DNA from: Micromonospora_E sp048060115
Lineage (GTDB): Bacteria; Actinomycetota; Actinomycetes; Mycobacteriales; Micromonosporaceae
NCBI RefSeq assembly: GCF_048060115.1
Contig: NZ_JBHMIM010000012.1
Span: 61,045-125,044 of the forward strand
DNA: 64,000 nt
Reading direction: 5' to 3'
Shown here in pieces: positions 34,068 through 42,752 of this stretch. The notes under the pieces were generated by a model, which ran no database searches, was not told where the DNA came from, and worked only from the letters and a program-made list of their open reading frames with translations. The position numbers and the translations under genes were made by a program. Each line of letters begins with the position of its first letter. The stretch's first letter is position 1.

Positions 34068-35275
34068 AGCGACATCCAGATCGTCTGTGGCAGGTGGTCG
34101 GACATCCCGCGAGCGTCGCCGAACTCGTAGCGGTGCACGGTCACCGCGTCGGACACCAGCGCCCAGTCCAGCCGCCAGGCCGGTAGCTGTCCCGCCTGCC
34201 ACGAGGCGGGGTAGAGCGACCTGCTGGCCGGGACGGCGTCGCGCAGCCCGGGCGGCAGGCGGCGCAGGTCCCCCATCGCGGGGGTGGTGTTCAGGTCGCC
34301 GGCCAGGAGCACCGGATTCGCGTTGCCGGCCACGTCCGCGGAGAGCGCCCGCAACTGCGCGACGCGCCGCTGGTGTTGCTCCCGGACGGTGTCGTGGAAC
34401 TGCCGGCTGAACACACTGGGTCCGCCGGCCCACAACGGCACCGGCACGTGCGCGTTGTACACCGACAGCACCTGGCCGTCGACCCGCAGGTCGGTCCGCA
34501 GCACCTGGTATCGCCAGAAGTCGACGAAGTCGTCCGGTGCCGGCGGCAGCCCGACCGCTTCGACCGGCGCCTGGTCGACGATCGGAAAGCGCGACAGGGT
34601 GATCAGTTCCCCGACGACCGCGATCTCGTATCCGGGCATCTCCCGCCGCAGTCGGTCCTGTTCGTCGATCGGCACGATCACCCCGTCGACCTCGGCGATG
34701 TATTCCTGCAGCAGGTAGACATCGGCCCGCTGGTCGCGCAGCAGCTGGTAGAAGTCGGCAGCCCCGCCGTCGGGATGCCAGTACAAGGTGTTCCAGGAGA
34801 CGATCCGCAGGGCGTCGCCCGGCACCTGCTGGACCGGCCGTAGCGGACCCGGCAGGTTGATCCCGGACAGTCCGCCGCCGGCCAACAGCGCCGCCGTACA
34901 CAGCAGCGCCGCCGGGCGGCGGGTACGCCGGCAGCCGGCGGCCGCGACGGCGAACGCCAGCGGTACGGCCAGGAACATCACCGGTGGGATCAGTTCGGCG
35001 AGCACCCACCACCAGACCCGGCCGCTGAGCGCCCGATGGGCCAGCACGTAGCACAGCCACAGCCCGGAACCGGTCAGGAACACCCGGCCGAGCCAGCGCC
35101 GCCACCACCGACCCCACCGGCCGGGCCCGGTCGACTCCTCGACGTCAGGAAGTTCCTTCGTGGACGCGGAGGTGGCCGGCAGCGGTTGCACATCCGCCAC
35201 CGTAGTGGCCCCGGACGCGGACGCGGCGCGGTGCAGGGCCGAGACGTCGTCGGTGGTCCCTGGTGAGGACGTCAT
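34064..35275 (-). CDS. Membrane-anchored endonuclease/exonuclease/phosphatase-family hydrolase
   Basis: Of the 403 residues, roughly the first 55 are polar. Three helices follow (about 60-150) and then an EEP domain: LRIVSWNTLYWHPDGGAADF, VYLLQEYIAEVDG with the metal-binding Glu, ANPVLLAGDLNTTPAMGD (GDLN) and a C-terminal ARGMSDHLP (SDH), the standard catalytic set of the DNase I/phosphodiesterase fold. The membrane anchor places the active site at or outside the membrane, so a phosphodiester in a lipid or glycolipid is a likelier target than DNA. ATG 35275 overlaps the next gene stop by ATGA. Confidence 0.88.
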   Translation of the reverse strand: MTSSPGTTDDVSALHRAASASGATTVADVQPLPATSASTKELPDVEESTGPGRWGRWWRRWLGRVFLTGSGLWLCYVLAHRALSGRVWWWVLAELIPPVMFLAVPLAFAVAAAGCRRTRRPAALLCTAALLAGGGLSGINLPGPLRPVQQVPGDALRIVSWNTLYWHPDGGAADFYQLLRDQRADVYLLQEYIAEVDGVIVPIDEQDRLRREMPGYEIAVVGELITLSRFPIVDQAPVEAVGLPPAPDDFVDFWRYQVLRTDLRVDGQVLSVYNAHVPVPLWAGGPSVFSRQFHDTVREQHQRRVAQLRALSADVAGNANPVLLAGDLNTTPAMGDLRRLPPGLRDAVPASRSLYPASWQAGQLPAWRLDWALVSDAVTVHRYEFGDARGMSDHLPQTIWMSL

Positions 35276-36291
35276 GCGGCGGCCTCCACCGGAAAGGTGC
35301 TGTCGTAGAGCTGGCGGAACGGCCGCGACAGCAGCCATTGGGCCGCTCCCGCCGCCACCCCGACGGTGATCGTCACGTTGACCAGGAAGTGCACGGCCAC
35401 GAAGAACGGCAGGAACCCGATCCCTCGGCGGCGGTACACCAGGGCGTACATCTGCCGGTCGGCGGCGATCGACGCCACGAACAGCGCGGCGGGCACCACC
35501 GACCATGGCGCTCCGAACGACAACGGCAGCACCAGGGCCGGCAACGCGGCCGCCGCCACCAGACTTCCCCAGGCCCGCGACGCCGTCTCGAAGCCGGTGG
35601 CGAAGCGGCGGGCTCTCGCGTACAGCGGGATCCGCAGCCGGGCCCGGTGGAACAACTTACGCAGCAGCGGCAGCAACTGGTGGTCGTGGTCGTGGCGACC
35701 CCGCACCCGGGAGGTCAGTCGGAGTTGGTGCCGGCGCGAGATCCGGTAGCCGTAGTCGACCTCCTCGGTCTGCTTGAGGGCCGGGTTGAACGGGCCGACC
35801 TCCGTGTAGACCCGGCGCCGGATCGCGCACATCGCCGGAAAGAGGAACGTGACGTTGCCTTCGCCACTGGCCGACCAGTGGTGGTACTGCAGCCCTCGGT
35901 AGCGCGACACCAGGGTGTCGTGCAGCAGCGGCTCCGGGTCCTCGATCCCGCAGACCGCGCCCACCTGTGGTTCGGCCTCGAGAATCGCCACCGCCTCGGC
36001 GACGGCGTCCGGGGCCATCGCGACATCGGCGTCGACGAAGAACAGGATCTCCCCGGTGGTGTTGGCGACGCCGACGTTGCGCGCCCGGCCGCAACCACCG
36101 TTGTCGGCCAGGGCGATCACCGGTACGCCGAGGGACTCGGCGACCGCCACCGAGTCGTCGGTGCTGTGGTCGTCGACCACCACCACCTCGATCGCGGGAT
36201 AGGTCTGCGCGGCGACGGTGTGCAGGCACACCGCCAGCGACGAGGCGTAGTTGTAGCTCGGCACGATCACCGAGACCAGCGGAGTCGCCAT
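35272..36291 (-). CDS. GT2 family glycosyltransferase
   Basis: The 339-residue protein has VSVIVPSYNYASSLAVCL, EVVVVDDHSTDDSVAVA, GRARNVGVANTTGEILFFVD with DAD, and DYGYRISRRHQ. Three hydrophobic helices lie at the C-terminus. It is very similar to the next gene upstream (shared VSVIVPxYNYAxxL start, STDxSVAVAES and layout), so the two arose by duplication. It begins one base after that gene ends. Confidence 0.92.
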   Translation of the reverse strand: MATPLVSVIVPSYNYASSLAVCLHTVAAQTYPAIEVVVVDDHSTDDSVAVAESLGVPVIALADNGGCGRARNVGVANTTGEILFFVDADVAMAPDAVAEAVAILEAEPQVGAVCGIEDPEPLLHDTLVSRYRGLQYHHWSASGEGNVTFLFPAMCAIRRRVYTEVGPFNPALKQTEEVDYGYRISRRHQLRLTSRVRGRHDHDHQLLPLLRKLFHRARLRIPLYARARRFATGFETASRAWGSLVAAAALPALVLPLSFGAPWSVVPAALFVASIAADRQMYALVYRRRGIGFLPFFVAVHFLVNVTITVGVAAGAAQWLLSRPFRQLYDSTFPVEAAA

Positions 36292-36292
36292 G

Positions 36293-37303
36293 TCACACCA
36301 CCTGCGCGGGCTTGTCGTAGAGCCGCCGGAACGCCCGCGAGGTGAGGTAGCTGGCGAAACCGGTGGCCGCGGCGATCGCCATCACCACATTGAGGAGAAA
36401 GTGCATGGCCGCGAAGTAGCCGACGAACAGCGGGTTGCGCCGGGCGGCGACGAACCGGTACATCGGCCAGTCGCAGGCCAGGAAGGCGGCGGCCGCGCCG
36501 AGCGGCAGCACGCTCCACCACGCGCCGAGCAGCACCGGCAGCACGGCGGTGAGGACCACCAGCAGCGCGGCGACGCTGCTCCAGGCGCGTGGACCACTGC
36601 GCAGGCCGCCGGGGAAGGTCGGGTTCTGGGCGTACATCGGGATGTGCAGCATGGTGCGGGTGAAGACCTTGCGGATCATCACCCGTAGTTCGTGGTCGTG
36701 GTCGTGTACGCCGCGCACCGCCGGGGTCAGCCAGATCTCGTAGCGGCTGGCCAGCCGGAAACCGTAGTCGGCGTTCTCGGTCTCGCGCAGCCGTGGGTTG
36801 AACGGCCCGATCTCGCGGAACACCTCGGTGCGCATCGCCAGCAACGCCGTGTACATGGTGTAGATGCGTCCCTCGTCGGCGATCAGCCAGTAGGACTGTT
36901 GCATGCAGCGGTACTCCTCGACCAGGCTGTCGCGGATCAGCGGCACCGGGTCGTAGTTGCCGCAGACCGCCCCGATCTCCGGTCGCTCGGTGAGCAGCGC
37001 GACCGCGTTGGCCACCGCGTCGGGTTTGGCGGCGACGTCCGAGTCCACGAAGAACAGGATCTCGCCGTTGGCGTTCGCCGCGCCGAGGTTGCGGGCGACC
37101 GACGGCCCGCCGTTGACCGGGGTACGCACCACCCGTACGCCGTAGGACTCGGCGACAGCGACCGATTCGTCGGTGCTGCGATCGTCGACGACGACGATCT
37201 CCATGTTGGGATACGTCTGGGCGCGCAACGCGGACAGGCACAGCTTCAGCGCCCGGGCATAGTTGTAGTTCGGCACGATGACCGACACGAGCGGATCGGA
37301 CAT
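36293..37303 (-). CDS. GT2 family glycosyltransferase (paralogue of its downstream neighbour)
   Basis: The 336-residue protein has VSVIVPNYNYARALKLCL, EIVVVDDRSTDESVAVA, SVARNLGAANANGEILFFVD with DSD, and TENADYGFRLASRYEIWLTP, then three C-terminal hydrophobic segments. ATG 37303 is weakly preceded by AAAGCGG, and the gap to the prenyltransferase gene is 25 bases, so it stays in the same operon. Confidence 0.92.
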   Translation of the reverse strand: MSDPLVSVIVPNYNYARALKLCLSALRAQTYPNMEIVVVDDRSTDESVAVAESYGVRVVRTPVNGGPSVARNLGAANANGEILFFVDSDVAAKPDAVANAVALLTERPEIGAVCGNYDPVPLIRDSLVEEYRCMQQSYWLIADEGRIYTMYTALLAMRTEVFREIGPFNPRLRETENADYGFRLASRYEIWLTPAVRGVHDHDHELRVMIRKVFTRTMLHIPMYAQNPTFPGGLRSGPRAWSSVAALLVVLTAVLPVLLGAWWSVLPLGAAAAFLACDWPMYRFVAARRNPLFVGYFAAMHFLLNVVMAIAAATGFASYLTSRAFRRLYDKPAQVV

Positions 37304-37328
37304 GAGATATACCGCTTTCGGGACTCGG

Positions 37329-38318
37329 CTAGGACGACGGATTCTGATGGGCGAACAGGGCGGCCGCGAAGGCCACGATCAGTACGGCGGCGGTGGCGAC
37401 GATCAGCCGGTCGCGCAGCAGGGTGCGCACCGGGTCGCCACCGCTGCGGCGCACCAGCACGGCCTGCAGATAGCGGGAGATTCCGAACGTGACGAGCGGC
37501 ACCGCCGCGAGCAGCAGGGCGTTGCGGTGCACCCCGACCGGGGCGTCGGTGTGCAGGTAGAGCAGGAATCCCATGACCGCGACGGTGGCGTTCACGGTGA
37601 GCAGTTGGTCGGCGAGGCCGAGGTTGTAGCCGCGCAGGGCCGGCCGGTGCGCGGCGCCGTCGACGGCGAGTTCCTGGCGCCGCTTGCCGAGGATCAGCAC
37701 CAGACAGGTGGCGAACACCGTCGTCAGCAACCAGGCCGACACCGGCCCGGCGGTCGCGGCATAGCCGAGCAGTACCCGCAGCACGAACCCGGCGCCGACG
37801 ACACAGATGTCGACCAGGGGGACGTGCTTGAGCCACCGGCTGTAGGCCAGGTTCAGCGCCAAATAGCCGACCAGTGGCCACCAGGACAGCGCCGGGCCGG
37901 CCGCGACGCCGACGACGAGCAACAGAGCGAGCGCGGCGGCGAACGACCAGGCGGTGCCGGGGGTGATCCGCCCGCTGGCCACCGGCCGGGCACGTTTGGC
38001 CGGATGACCGCTGTCCAGGTGCCGGTCGGCCACGTCGTTGACCACGTACACCAACGACGACGCCACGGTGAACAACAACACCGCCCACCCGACCCGCCCC
38101 ACCGTCGCGGCGCTCCAACCTGGGGCGTCGAGCAGCGCGACCGGGACAGCGAGCAGGTTCTTCGACCACTGGTGTGGCCTGGTCAGCGTGGTCAGGTCCG
38201 CGCCGGTGCGGCCGGCCCGGACGAACCGGCCGGCCACACCGGCCGGGGTTCGGCCGCCGGTCTGTCCGGTCGCCGTCGTGGAGGTCTCGGGTTGTGCCGC
38301 CACCTCGACCGCGCTCAT
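37329..38318 (-). CDS. UbiA-family prenyltransferase, decaprenyl-phosphate phosphoribosyltransferase-like
   Basis: The 329-residue protein has about eight or nine helices and the UbiA Asp-rich motif as NDVADRHLDSGHPAKRARP near residue 93, matching the DPPR synthase group (Rv3806c) in the SGHPxKRxRPVASG part. LTRPHQWSKNLLAVPVAL upstream also fits that group. Such enzymes join a polyprenyl phosphate to phosphoribose. Mycobacteria use the product for arabinan, and here it may start an unrelated lipid-linked glycan. AGGAGG stands just before ATG 38318. Confidence 0.88.
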   Translation of the reverse strand: MSAVEVAAQPETSTTATGQTGGRTPAGVAGRFVRAGRTGADLTTLTRPHQWSKNLLAVPVALLDAPGWSAATVGRVGWAVLLFTVASSLVYVVNDVADRHLDSGHPAKRARPVASGRITPGTAWSFAAALALLLVVGVAAGPALSWWPLVGYLALNLAYSRWLKHVPLVDICVVGAGFVLRVLLGYAATAGPVSAWLLTTVFATCLVLILGKRRQELAVDGAAHRPALRGYNLGLADQLLTVNATVAVMGFLLYLHTDAPVGVHRNALLLAAVPLVTFGISRYLQAVLVRRSGGDPVRTLLRDRLIVATAAVLIVAFAAALFAHQNPSS

Positions 38319-38331
38319 CGGAGCCTCCTGG

Positions 38332-39372
38332 CTAGAAGAAGAACTTGGCGGCGGCGAGAACGCCCTGCCGCCAGGGGTCACGGCTGGTCCGGCCGCTGGA
38401 GGTGGGTGCCGCGCCGCCGGTGCGGTGCGCCTGCCACCAGCGGAACGCCTCCAGTACCGCGTCCTGATTGCTGTGGCGTGGGGTGAAGTCCAGTCGTCGC
38501 CGGGCACGGCCGATGTCGACGTACGAGTCGTCCATCAGTTTGTGCAGCAACCGACCGTAGACCGGAGACAGACCGGCGCGCTCGAGCAGGCCGAGGGCGG
38601 CCCGGGTCGGCCGGGCCGGCAGCGACACGACCCGTCGGCCGTGGCCGGCGGCGTCGAGCACCGCCTGGAAGTCGTCGCGCAGGGTGCCGAACTGCGCCGC
38701 CCCGATGTTGTAGGTGTCGTTGGCGACCGCCGCCGGTGCCCGCAACACGGTGACGATCGCGTCGACCAGATCGGCGACGTGCAGCATCTGGATCCGGACC
38801 CGACCGTCGCCGAGCACCGGGAAGTTGCGCCCTTCCTGCGCCCACTGGAACAGCATCGAGAACAGTCCCATCCGGCCCGGACCGAGGAACGTCTTCGGGC
38901 GCAACACCGGCAGCACCAGATCGGCGTCGCGGTAGCCCAACGCCAGGCGTTCGGCGTCGGCCTTCGCCGTGCTGTACGTGTCCACCGGCGCGTACGGGTG
39001 GTCCTCCGGGGTCGGCACCTGTCTGGGCAGGCCGTAGACGGCGGTGGAGGAGATGTAGACCAGCCGGGGCACGCCGGCGGCGCGGGCGGCGTCGAGCACC
39101 GCTCGGCTGCCGTCGACCACGATCGAGCGGATCTGCGCGGCGGGGTAGCTGGGCAGGGCGGCCGCGCAGTGCACGACGGCGTCGACACGACCGAAGGCGA
39201 TCCGCAGCACCGCCGGGTCACGGACGTCGCCGACCAGGTGCCGGTAGCTGATGCCAGGGGCAGCGGCAGCGGGTTCGCGCAGGTCGATGCCGACCACCTC
39301 GGCCCCGTCCCCGGTCAGCCGGGCGACGACCTGGGAGCCGAGCATGCCGGCGGCACCGGTGACCGCGATCAC
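38332..39372 (-). CDS. NAD-dependent epimerase/dehydratase (extended SDR)
   Basis: The 346-residue protein has the N-terminal NAD motif TGAAGMLGSQV, VHCAAALPSYP, and the catalytic YSTAKADAE (Tyr-x3-Lys) preceded by ISSTAVYG. This is the nucleotide-sugar epimerase pattern; the substrate is unknown. GTG 39372 overlaps the aminotransferase stop (GTGA). It likely makes or reshapes the sugar that the aminotransferase and transferases use. Confidence 0.9.
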   Translation of the reverse strand: MIAVTGAAGMLGSQVVARLTGDGAEVVGIDLREPAAAAPGISYRHLVGDVRDPAVLRIAFGRVDAVVHCAAALPSYPAAQIRSIVVDGSRAVLDAARAAGVPRLVYISSTAVYGLPRQVPTPEDHPYAPVDTYSTAKADAERLALGYRDADLVLPVLRPKTFLGPGRMGLFSMLFQWAQEGRNFPVLGDGRVRIQMLHVADLVDAIVTVLRAPAAVANDTYNIGAAQFGTLRDDFQAVLDAAGHGRRVVSLPARPTRAALGLLERAGLSPVYGRLLHKLMDDSYVDIGRARRRLDFTPRHSNQDAVLEAFRWWQAHRTGGAAPTSSGRTSRDPWRQGVLAAAKFFF

Positions 39373-40784
39373 CACAGCGAGCCGACCTTCTGCGCGACGA
39401 ACCGGGTCAGCAACCGGGTGAGTCCCTGGCCCAGCACCGTTTCGAGACTGTCCAGGAAGTACTCGACGTCGTCGTCCGAGGCGACCAGCGGCGGTCCCAC
39501 CACCAGCGGGCTGGCACCGTTGAGGGTGTAGTAGGTGTAGATGTCGTGGTCCCGGTAGAGCGCGTTGATCACCGCGCAGGTGACCAGTTTGGTCCGCAGC
39601 CGCGGATCCCGGGCCAGACCGGCCGGTGCCAGCTTCGCCGCGAGGTCCAGCGCCTTCGGGCCGCCGTCGATGAACATCCCCCAGAGCGCGCCCGAGCCTG
39701 CGACGTCGGCCACCGATTCGGGGTGCTGCTTGGCGATCCGGCGCAGGCCCGCGCCGAGGAGCTCCCCGATGCGCCGCGCCCGGCCCGGATAGTCGTCCTC
39801 GACGGCGATGTTGACCGCCTCGATCGCGGTCGCGCATTCCTCGCCGAAGCCGTAGTAGGTGGTCGAGGTGGCGTGCATCAGCGCGTCCACCGGGTTGTCG
39901 TACGCCTTACGGAAAATCTGCTCCCGGGCGATATACGCCGAGATCGACGACTTTCCACCACCGAACGACTTCGAAGTGGTCAGCACATCCGGCAGCAGGC
40001 CGGGGTGACGCATGAAGTAGAACATGCTCCCGGTCTTTCCCCAGCCGGTGTAGATCTCGTCGAACACGAGGACGATCTGCTGTTCGGTACACAGGTCACG
40101 CAGTCCGCGCAGGAATTCCTCCGAGCACCAACGCATGGTGGAGGCGCTGAAGGGCTCGATCAGGATGGCGTACACATCGTCGGGATGCGCGGCAACTGCG
40201 TCACGTACCGAGTCGAGGTCGTCGTATCCGAAGGTGACCACGCCAGACAGTCCAGGGTATGCGAAATGGTTCTGGGCACCTCCGGTCAGGCTGCCGGAGC
40301 CCAGCAGCTTGCCATGAAAGCTGATGTCGGCACGCAGAATCGTGTTCCGACGACCGTTGTGATACTTGTATGCCAGTTTGACGGCACCCTCGACCGCCTC
40401 AGCCCCGGAGTTCGGCAGGAACGACATGTTCAGATCGCCGGGCAGCACCTCGGCGAGGTTGTGCGCCAGCGCCGCGACGTACGGCGAGAAGTAGGTTTTG
40501 TGGACCTCCATGCGCCGATGCTCGGCGAAGCGTCGTCGGACCGCCATGATGCGGGGGTGGTTGTGCCCGTGGTTGAGCACGCCCACGCCGCCGGTGAAGT
40601 CGAGGATCCGGCGGCCGTCGCGCAGATGCAGGTACGCCCCCTCGGCATGGTCGACCAGCTCACGCCCGAATCCGAAGGAGGTCATCAGGCCGACCTGACT
40701 TCGATTGACGAACTGCCGGTACAGATCGTGCACCTGTCTGACCGACAATCCGTCACAGTCTTCGACAGTGAACAAACTCGACAT
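39369..40784 (-). CDS. Class III aminotransferase (PLP-dependent)
   Basis: The 471-residue protein has the class III layout: GVGVLNHGHNHPRIMAV, FLPNSGAEAVEGAVKLAYKY (PLP phosphate contact), ISFHGKLLGSGSLTG, IVLVFDEIYTGWGKTG and the PLP Lys in LTTSKSFGGGKSS. Members act on omega-amino acids, keto sugars or amino ends of polyols; some, such as HpnO-type enzymes, act on ribosyl-derived chains. ATG 40784 follows GAGAGGG. It is first in the eight-gene minus operon, with a possible -10 TAGGGT at 40819-40814. Confidence 0.92.
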   Translation of the reverse strand: MSSLFTVEDCDGLSVRQVHDLYRQFVNRSQVGLMTSFGFGRELVDHAEGAYLHLRDGRRILDFTGGVGVLNHGHNHPRIMAVRRRFAEHRRMEVHKTYFSPYVAALAHNLAEVLPGDLNMSFLPNSGAEAVEGAVKLAYKYHNGRRNTILRADISFHGKLLGSGSLTGGAQNHFAYPGLSGVVTFGYDDLDSVRDAVAAHPDDVYAILIEPFSASTMRWCSEEFLRGLRDLCTEQQIVLVFDEIYTGWGKTGSMFYFMRHPGLLPDVLTTSKSFGGGKSSISAYIAREQIFRKAYDNPVDALMHATSTTYYGFGEECATAIEAVNIAVEDDYPGRARRIGELLGAGLRRIAKQHPESVADVAGSGALWGMFIDGGPKALDLAAKLAPAGLARDPRLRTKLVTCAVINALYRDHDIYTYYTLNGASPLVVGPPLVASDDDVEYFLDSLETVLGQGLTRLLTRFVAQKVGSLW

Positions 40785-40931
40785 TACCGACCCTCTCTCA
40801 AGAACTGACGGAACCCTACACACCGGTGCGGCATACTTCCGCCAGTGGAGATCTTTCCCCCATCGACTGAAGCACCACTGGATCGGCACTGAATCGAGAC
40901 TGGAACCGGACTGGACGAGATGCTGTGGCAA

Positions 40932-40960
40932 TTGACCAACGCCACCGTCGCGACTAGCGT
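40932..40960 (+). promoter_or_regulatory. Strong housekeeping-type promoter for the five-gene plus operon
   Basis: TTGACC (40932-40937), exactly 17 bases, TAGCGT (40955-40960). This lies 60 bases before the first gene of the plus operon, inside the 235-base divergent region shared with the aminotransferase gene. Confidence 0.6.
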
Positions 40961-41019
40961 CACGCCCAGTCCGGTGCGGCACAGTCCCCGGGTGGGTCCG
41001 ACATTCCAAGGTGGTGTCC

Positions 41020-42021
41020 GTGCCTGTGCACGTCTCAGTCGTCATTCCGGCCTACAACAGCGAACGCACTCTGCACGCGTGCCTGTCAGCGGTGTACGCG
41101 CAGACGCTTCCACCAGTGGAGGTGATCGTCGTCGACGACGCGAGTACCGACCAGACCCGCGAGATCGCCCGCCAGTTTCCGGTCCGGCTACTTCAGACCC
41201 CGGTCAACAGCGGTCCGGCGGCCGCCCGCAACCGGGGAATCAAGGCGAGCACCGGCGAGTTGATCTTCTTCGTCGACGCCGACTGCGCACCCACCCCCAC
41301 TGCGCTCGCGACCGCGCTACGCGTCCTGGCCGACGAGCCAGCCGTCGACTGTGTCCACGGCATCTATCTCACCGAGCCGTTGTACGACGACGGACCTGTC
41401 GAGGCCTACCGGCTGTTGCACGCCCACTACTGGCGGGCGATCAACACCGGACGGGTCCGTACCGCCATCTTCGCGCTGTGTGTCGTCCGCCGGTGCGTCT
41501 TCGACGATGTCGGTCTCTTCGACGAACGCCTACGTGCCTCGGAGGACGTCGAGATCAGCGACCGGATGGCGGACCGGCACGGCATCTGGTTGTCCGCCGA
41601 CATGACCTGCCACCACGACGACGACAGCCGGCTTGGCCCGCTGCTGCGCAAGCAGTTCAGCCGCTCGCAGCTGCTGGTGCCGGTCGCGGTCCGGGAACGG
41701 GGACCGGCCGGGTTGCGCGCCAACCGCATGGGTGGGGTGCTTGCCACCACCGCCGTACTGGTCACCCTGCCGCTGGTGGTGCTGGCTCCCGTGCTGCTGG
41801 CGGTGCCCGGCGCCGGCCTGCTCTGGTTCGCTACCGCCGATCCCGGCCTCGCCCGGTTCGTCCGACGCGAACGCGGCACCGCCTTCCTCGGTCTGTTCCT
41901 CTGTCTGCACTTCCTGGTCCATCTGGCGATAGTCGGCGGAGCGGCGGTCGGCGGTACGCGCTTCCTGCTGGACCGGGACTTCGGGCCCACCCGACACGTG
42001 ACCCCGACGGCGGACCGATGA
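41020..42021 (+). CDS. GT2 family glycosyltransferase
   Basis: The 333-residue protein has VSVVIPAYNSERTLHACL, EVIVVDDASTDQTREIA, AAARNRGIKASTGELIFFVD with DAD, FDERLRASEDVEISDRM and three hydrophobic helices near residues 240-320. It is closest in motifs to the minus-strand GT2 at 32982. GTG 41020 has AAGGTGG upstream; GTG 41011 and 41014 are in frame. It overlaps the deacetylase gene by ATGA. Confidence 0.92.
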   Translation: MPVHVSVVIPAYNSERTLHACLSAVYAQTLPPVEVIVVDDASTDQTREIARQFPVRLLQTPVNSGPAAARNRGIKASTGELIFFVDADCAPTPTALATALRVLADEPAVDCVHGIYLTEPLYDDGPVEAYRLLHAHYWRAINTGRVRTAIFALCVVRRCVFDDVGLFDERLRASEDVEISDRMADRHGIWLSADMTCHHDDDSRLGPLLRKQFSRSQLLVPVAVRERGPAGLRANRMGGVLATTAVLVTLPLVVLAPVLLAVPGAGLLWFATADPGLARFVRRERGTAFLGLFLCLHFLVHLAIVGGAAVGGTRFLLDRDFGPTRHVTPTADR

Positions 42022-42752
42022 CCGAGCCGGCCGCCGCACCGACCGGTGAACTGCCGCGATGGCGGGCGAAGGTGTTGGAGGCGGCGTTCCTCGGCCTGCG
42101 CACCTACCACCGGCTGCAGCCGGTGACCCCGCCCGCCCGGCGGAGCTGGCCGGTGTTCCGGGTGGCCGACGGTCGCGTCGCGCTCACCATCGACGACGGC
42201 CCGGATCCCAGGTGGACCCCGGCGGTGCTGACCCTGCTCGCCCGGTACGACGTACCGGCCACCTTCTTCCTGATCGGCGAACGGGTCGCCGAGCATCCCG
42301 AGCTGGCCCGCCGGATCGCGGCGGCCGGACACCAGATCGGCAACCACTCGATGCGCCATCCGATGCCGTTCGCCGCGCTGCCCTCCAGCGTCCTGCGCAC
42401 GGAGATCGACCAGGCGCAGCAGCACATCGTCGACGCCACCGGTGTCGTCCCACGACTGTTCCGGGCGCCCAGCGGCGGATGGTCCACCGATGTGCTGGCC
42501 GCCACCGTCGCGGCCGGCCTCACCCCGGTGGACTGGACGGTCAACTCCGGCGACTGGAAGGAGCCCGGGGCCGGTCGCATCACCCGGGTCCTGTCCCGGG
42601 CCGGCTCCGGGCACGTCCTGCTCTGCCACGACGGCGGCGGCGACCGATCGCAGACCGTGACCGCGTTGACGACCGTGATCCCCCGGCTGTTGCACCGTGG
42701 GCTGCGGTTCGTCCCGGTCCCCGCCCAACCCCCCACCGCCCGGGAGGCGTGA
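42018..42752 (+). CDS. NodB-type polysaccharide deacetylase without a signal peptide
   Basis: The 244-residue protein has the NodB motifs in order: TIDDGPDPRWTP (Asp pair), GNHSMRHPMPFA (metal-binding H-S-x2-H), RAPSGGWSTDV and LLCHDGGGDRSQT. The N-terminus is polar and shows neither a signal peptide nor a membrane helix, so the enzyme is probably cytoplasmic and acts on a lipid-linked or soluble N-acyl sugar, as NaxD and ArnD-like enzymes do. It is coupled at both ends (ATGA before, TGATG after). Confidence 0.92.
   Translation: MTEPAAAPTGELPRWRAKVLEAAFLGLRTYHRLQPVTPPARRSWPVFRVADGRVALTIDDGPDPRWTPAVLTLLARYDVPATFFLIGERVAEHPELARRIAAAGHQIGNHSMRHPMPFAALPSSVLRTEIDQAQQHIVDATGVVPRLFRAPSGGWSTDVLAATVAAGLTPVDWTVNSGDWKEPGAGRITRVLSRAGSGHVLLCHDGGGDRSQTVTALTTVIPRLLHRGLRFVPVPAQPPTAREA

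Noticed and set aside
34068..35117. Upstream extension of the GT2 gene at 32982
   Set aside because: Its first half is an out-of-frame reading of the EEP gene; the GTGA overlap at 34067 gives the true start.
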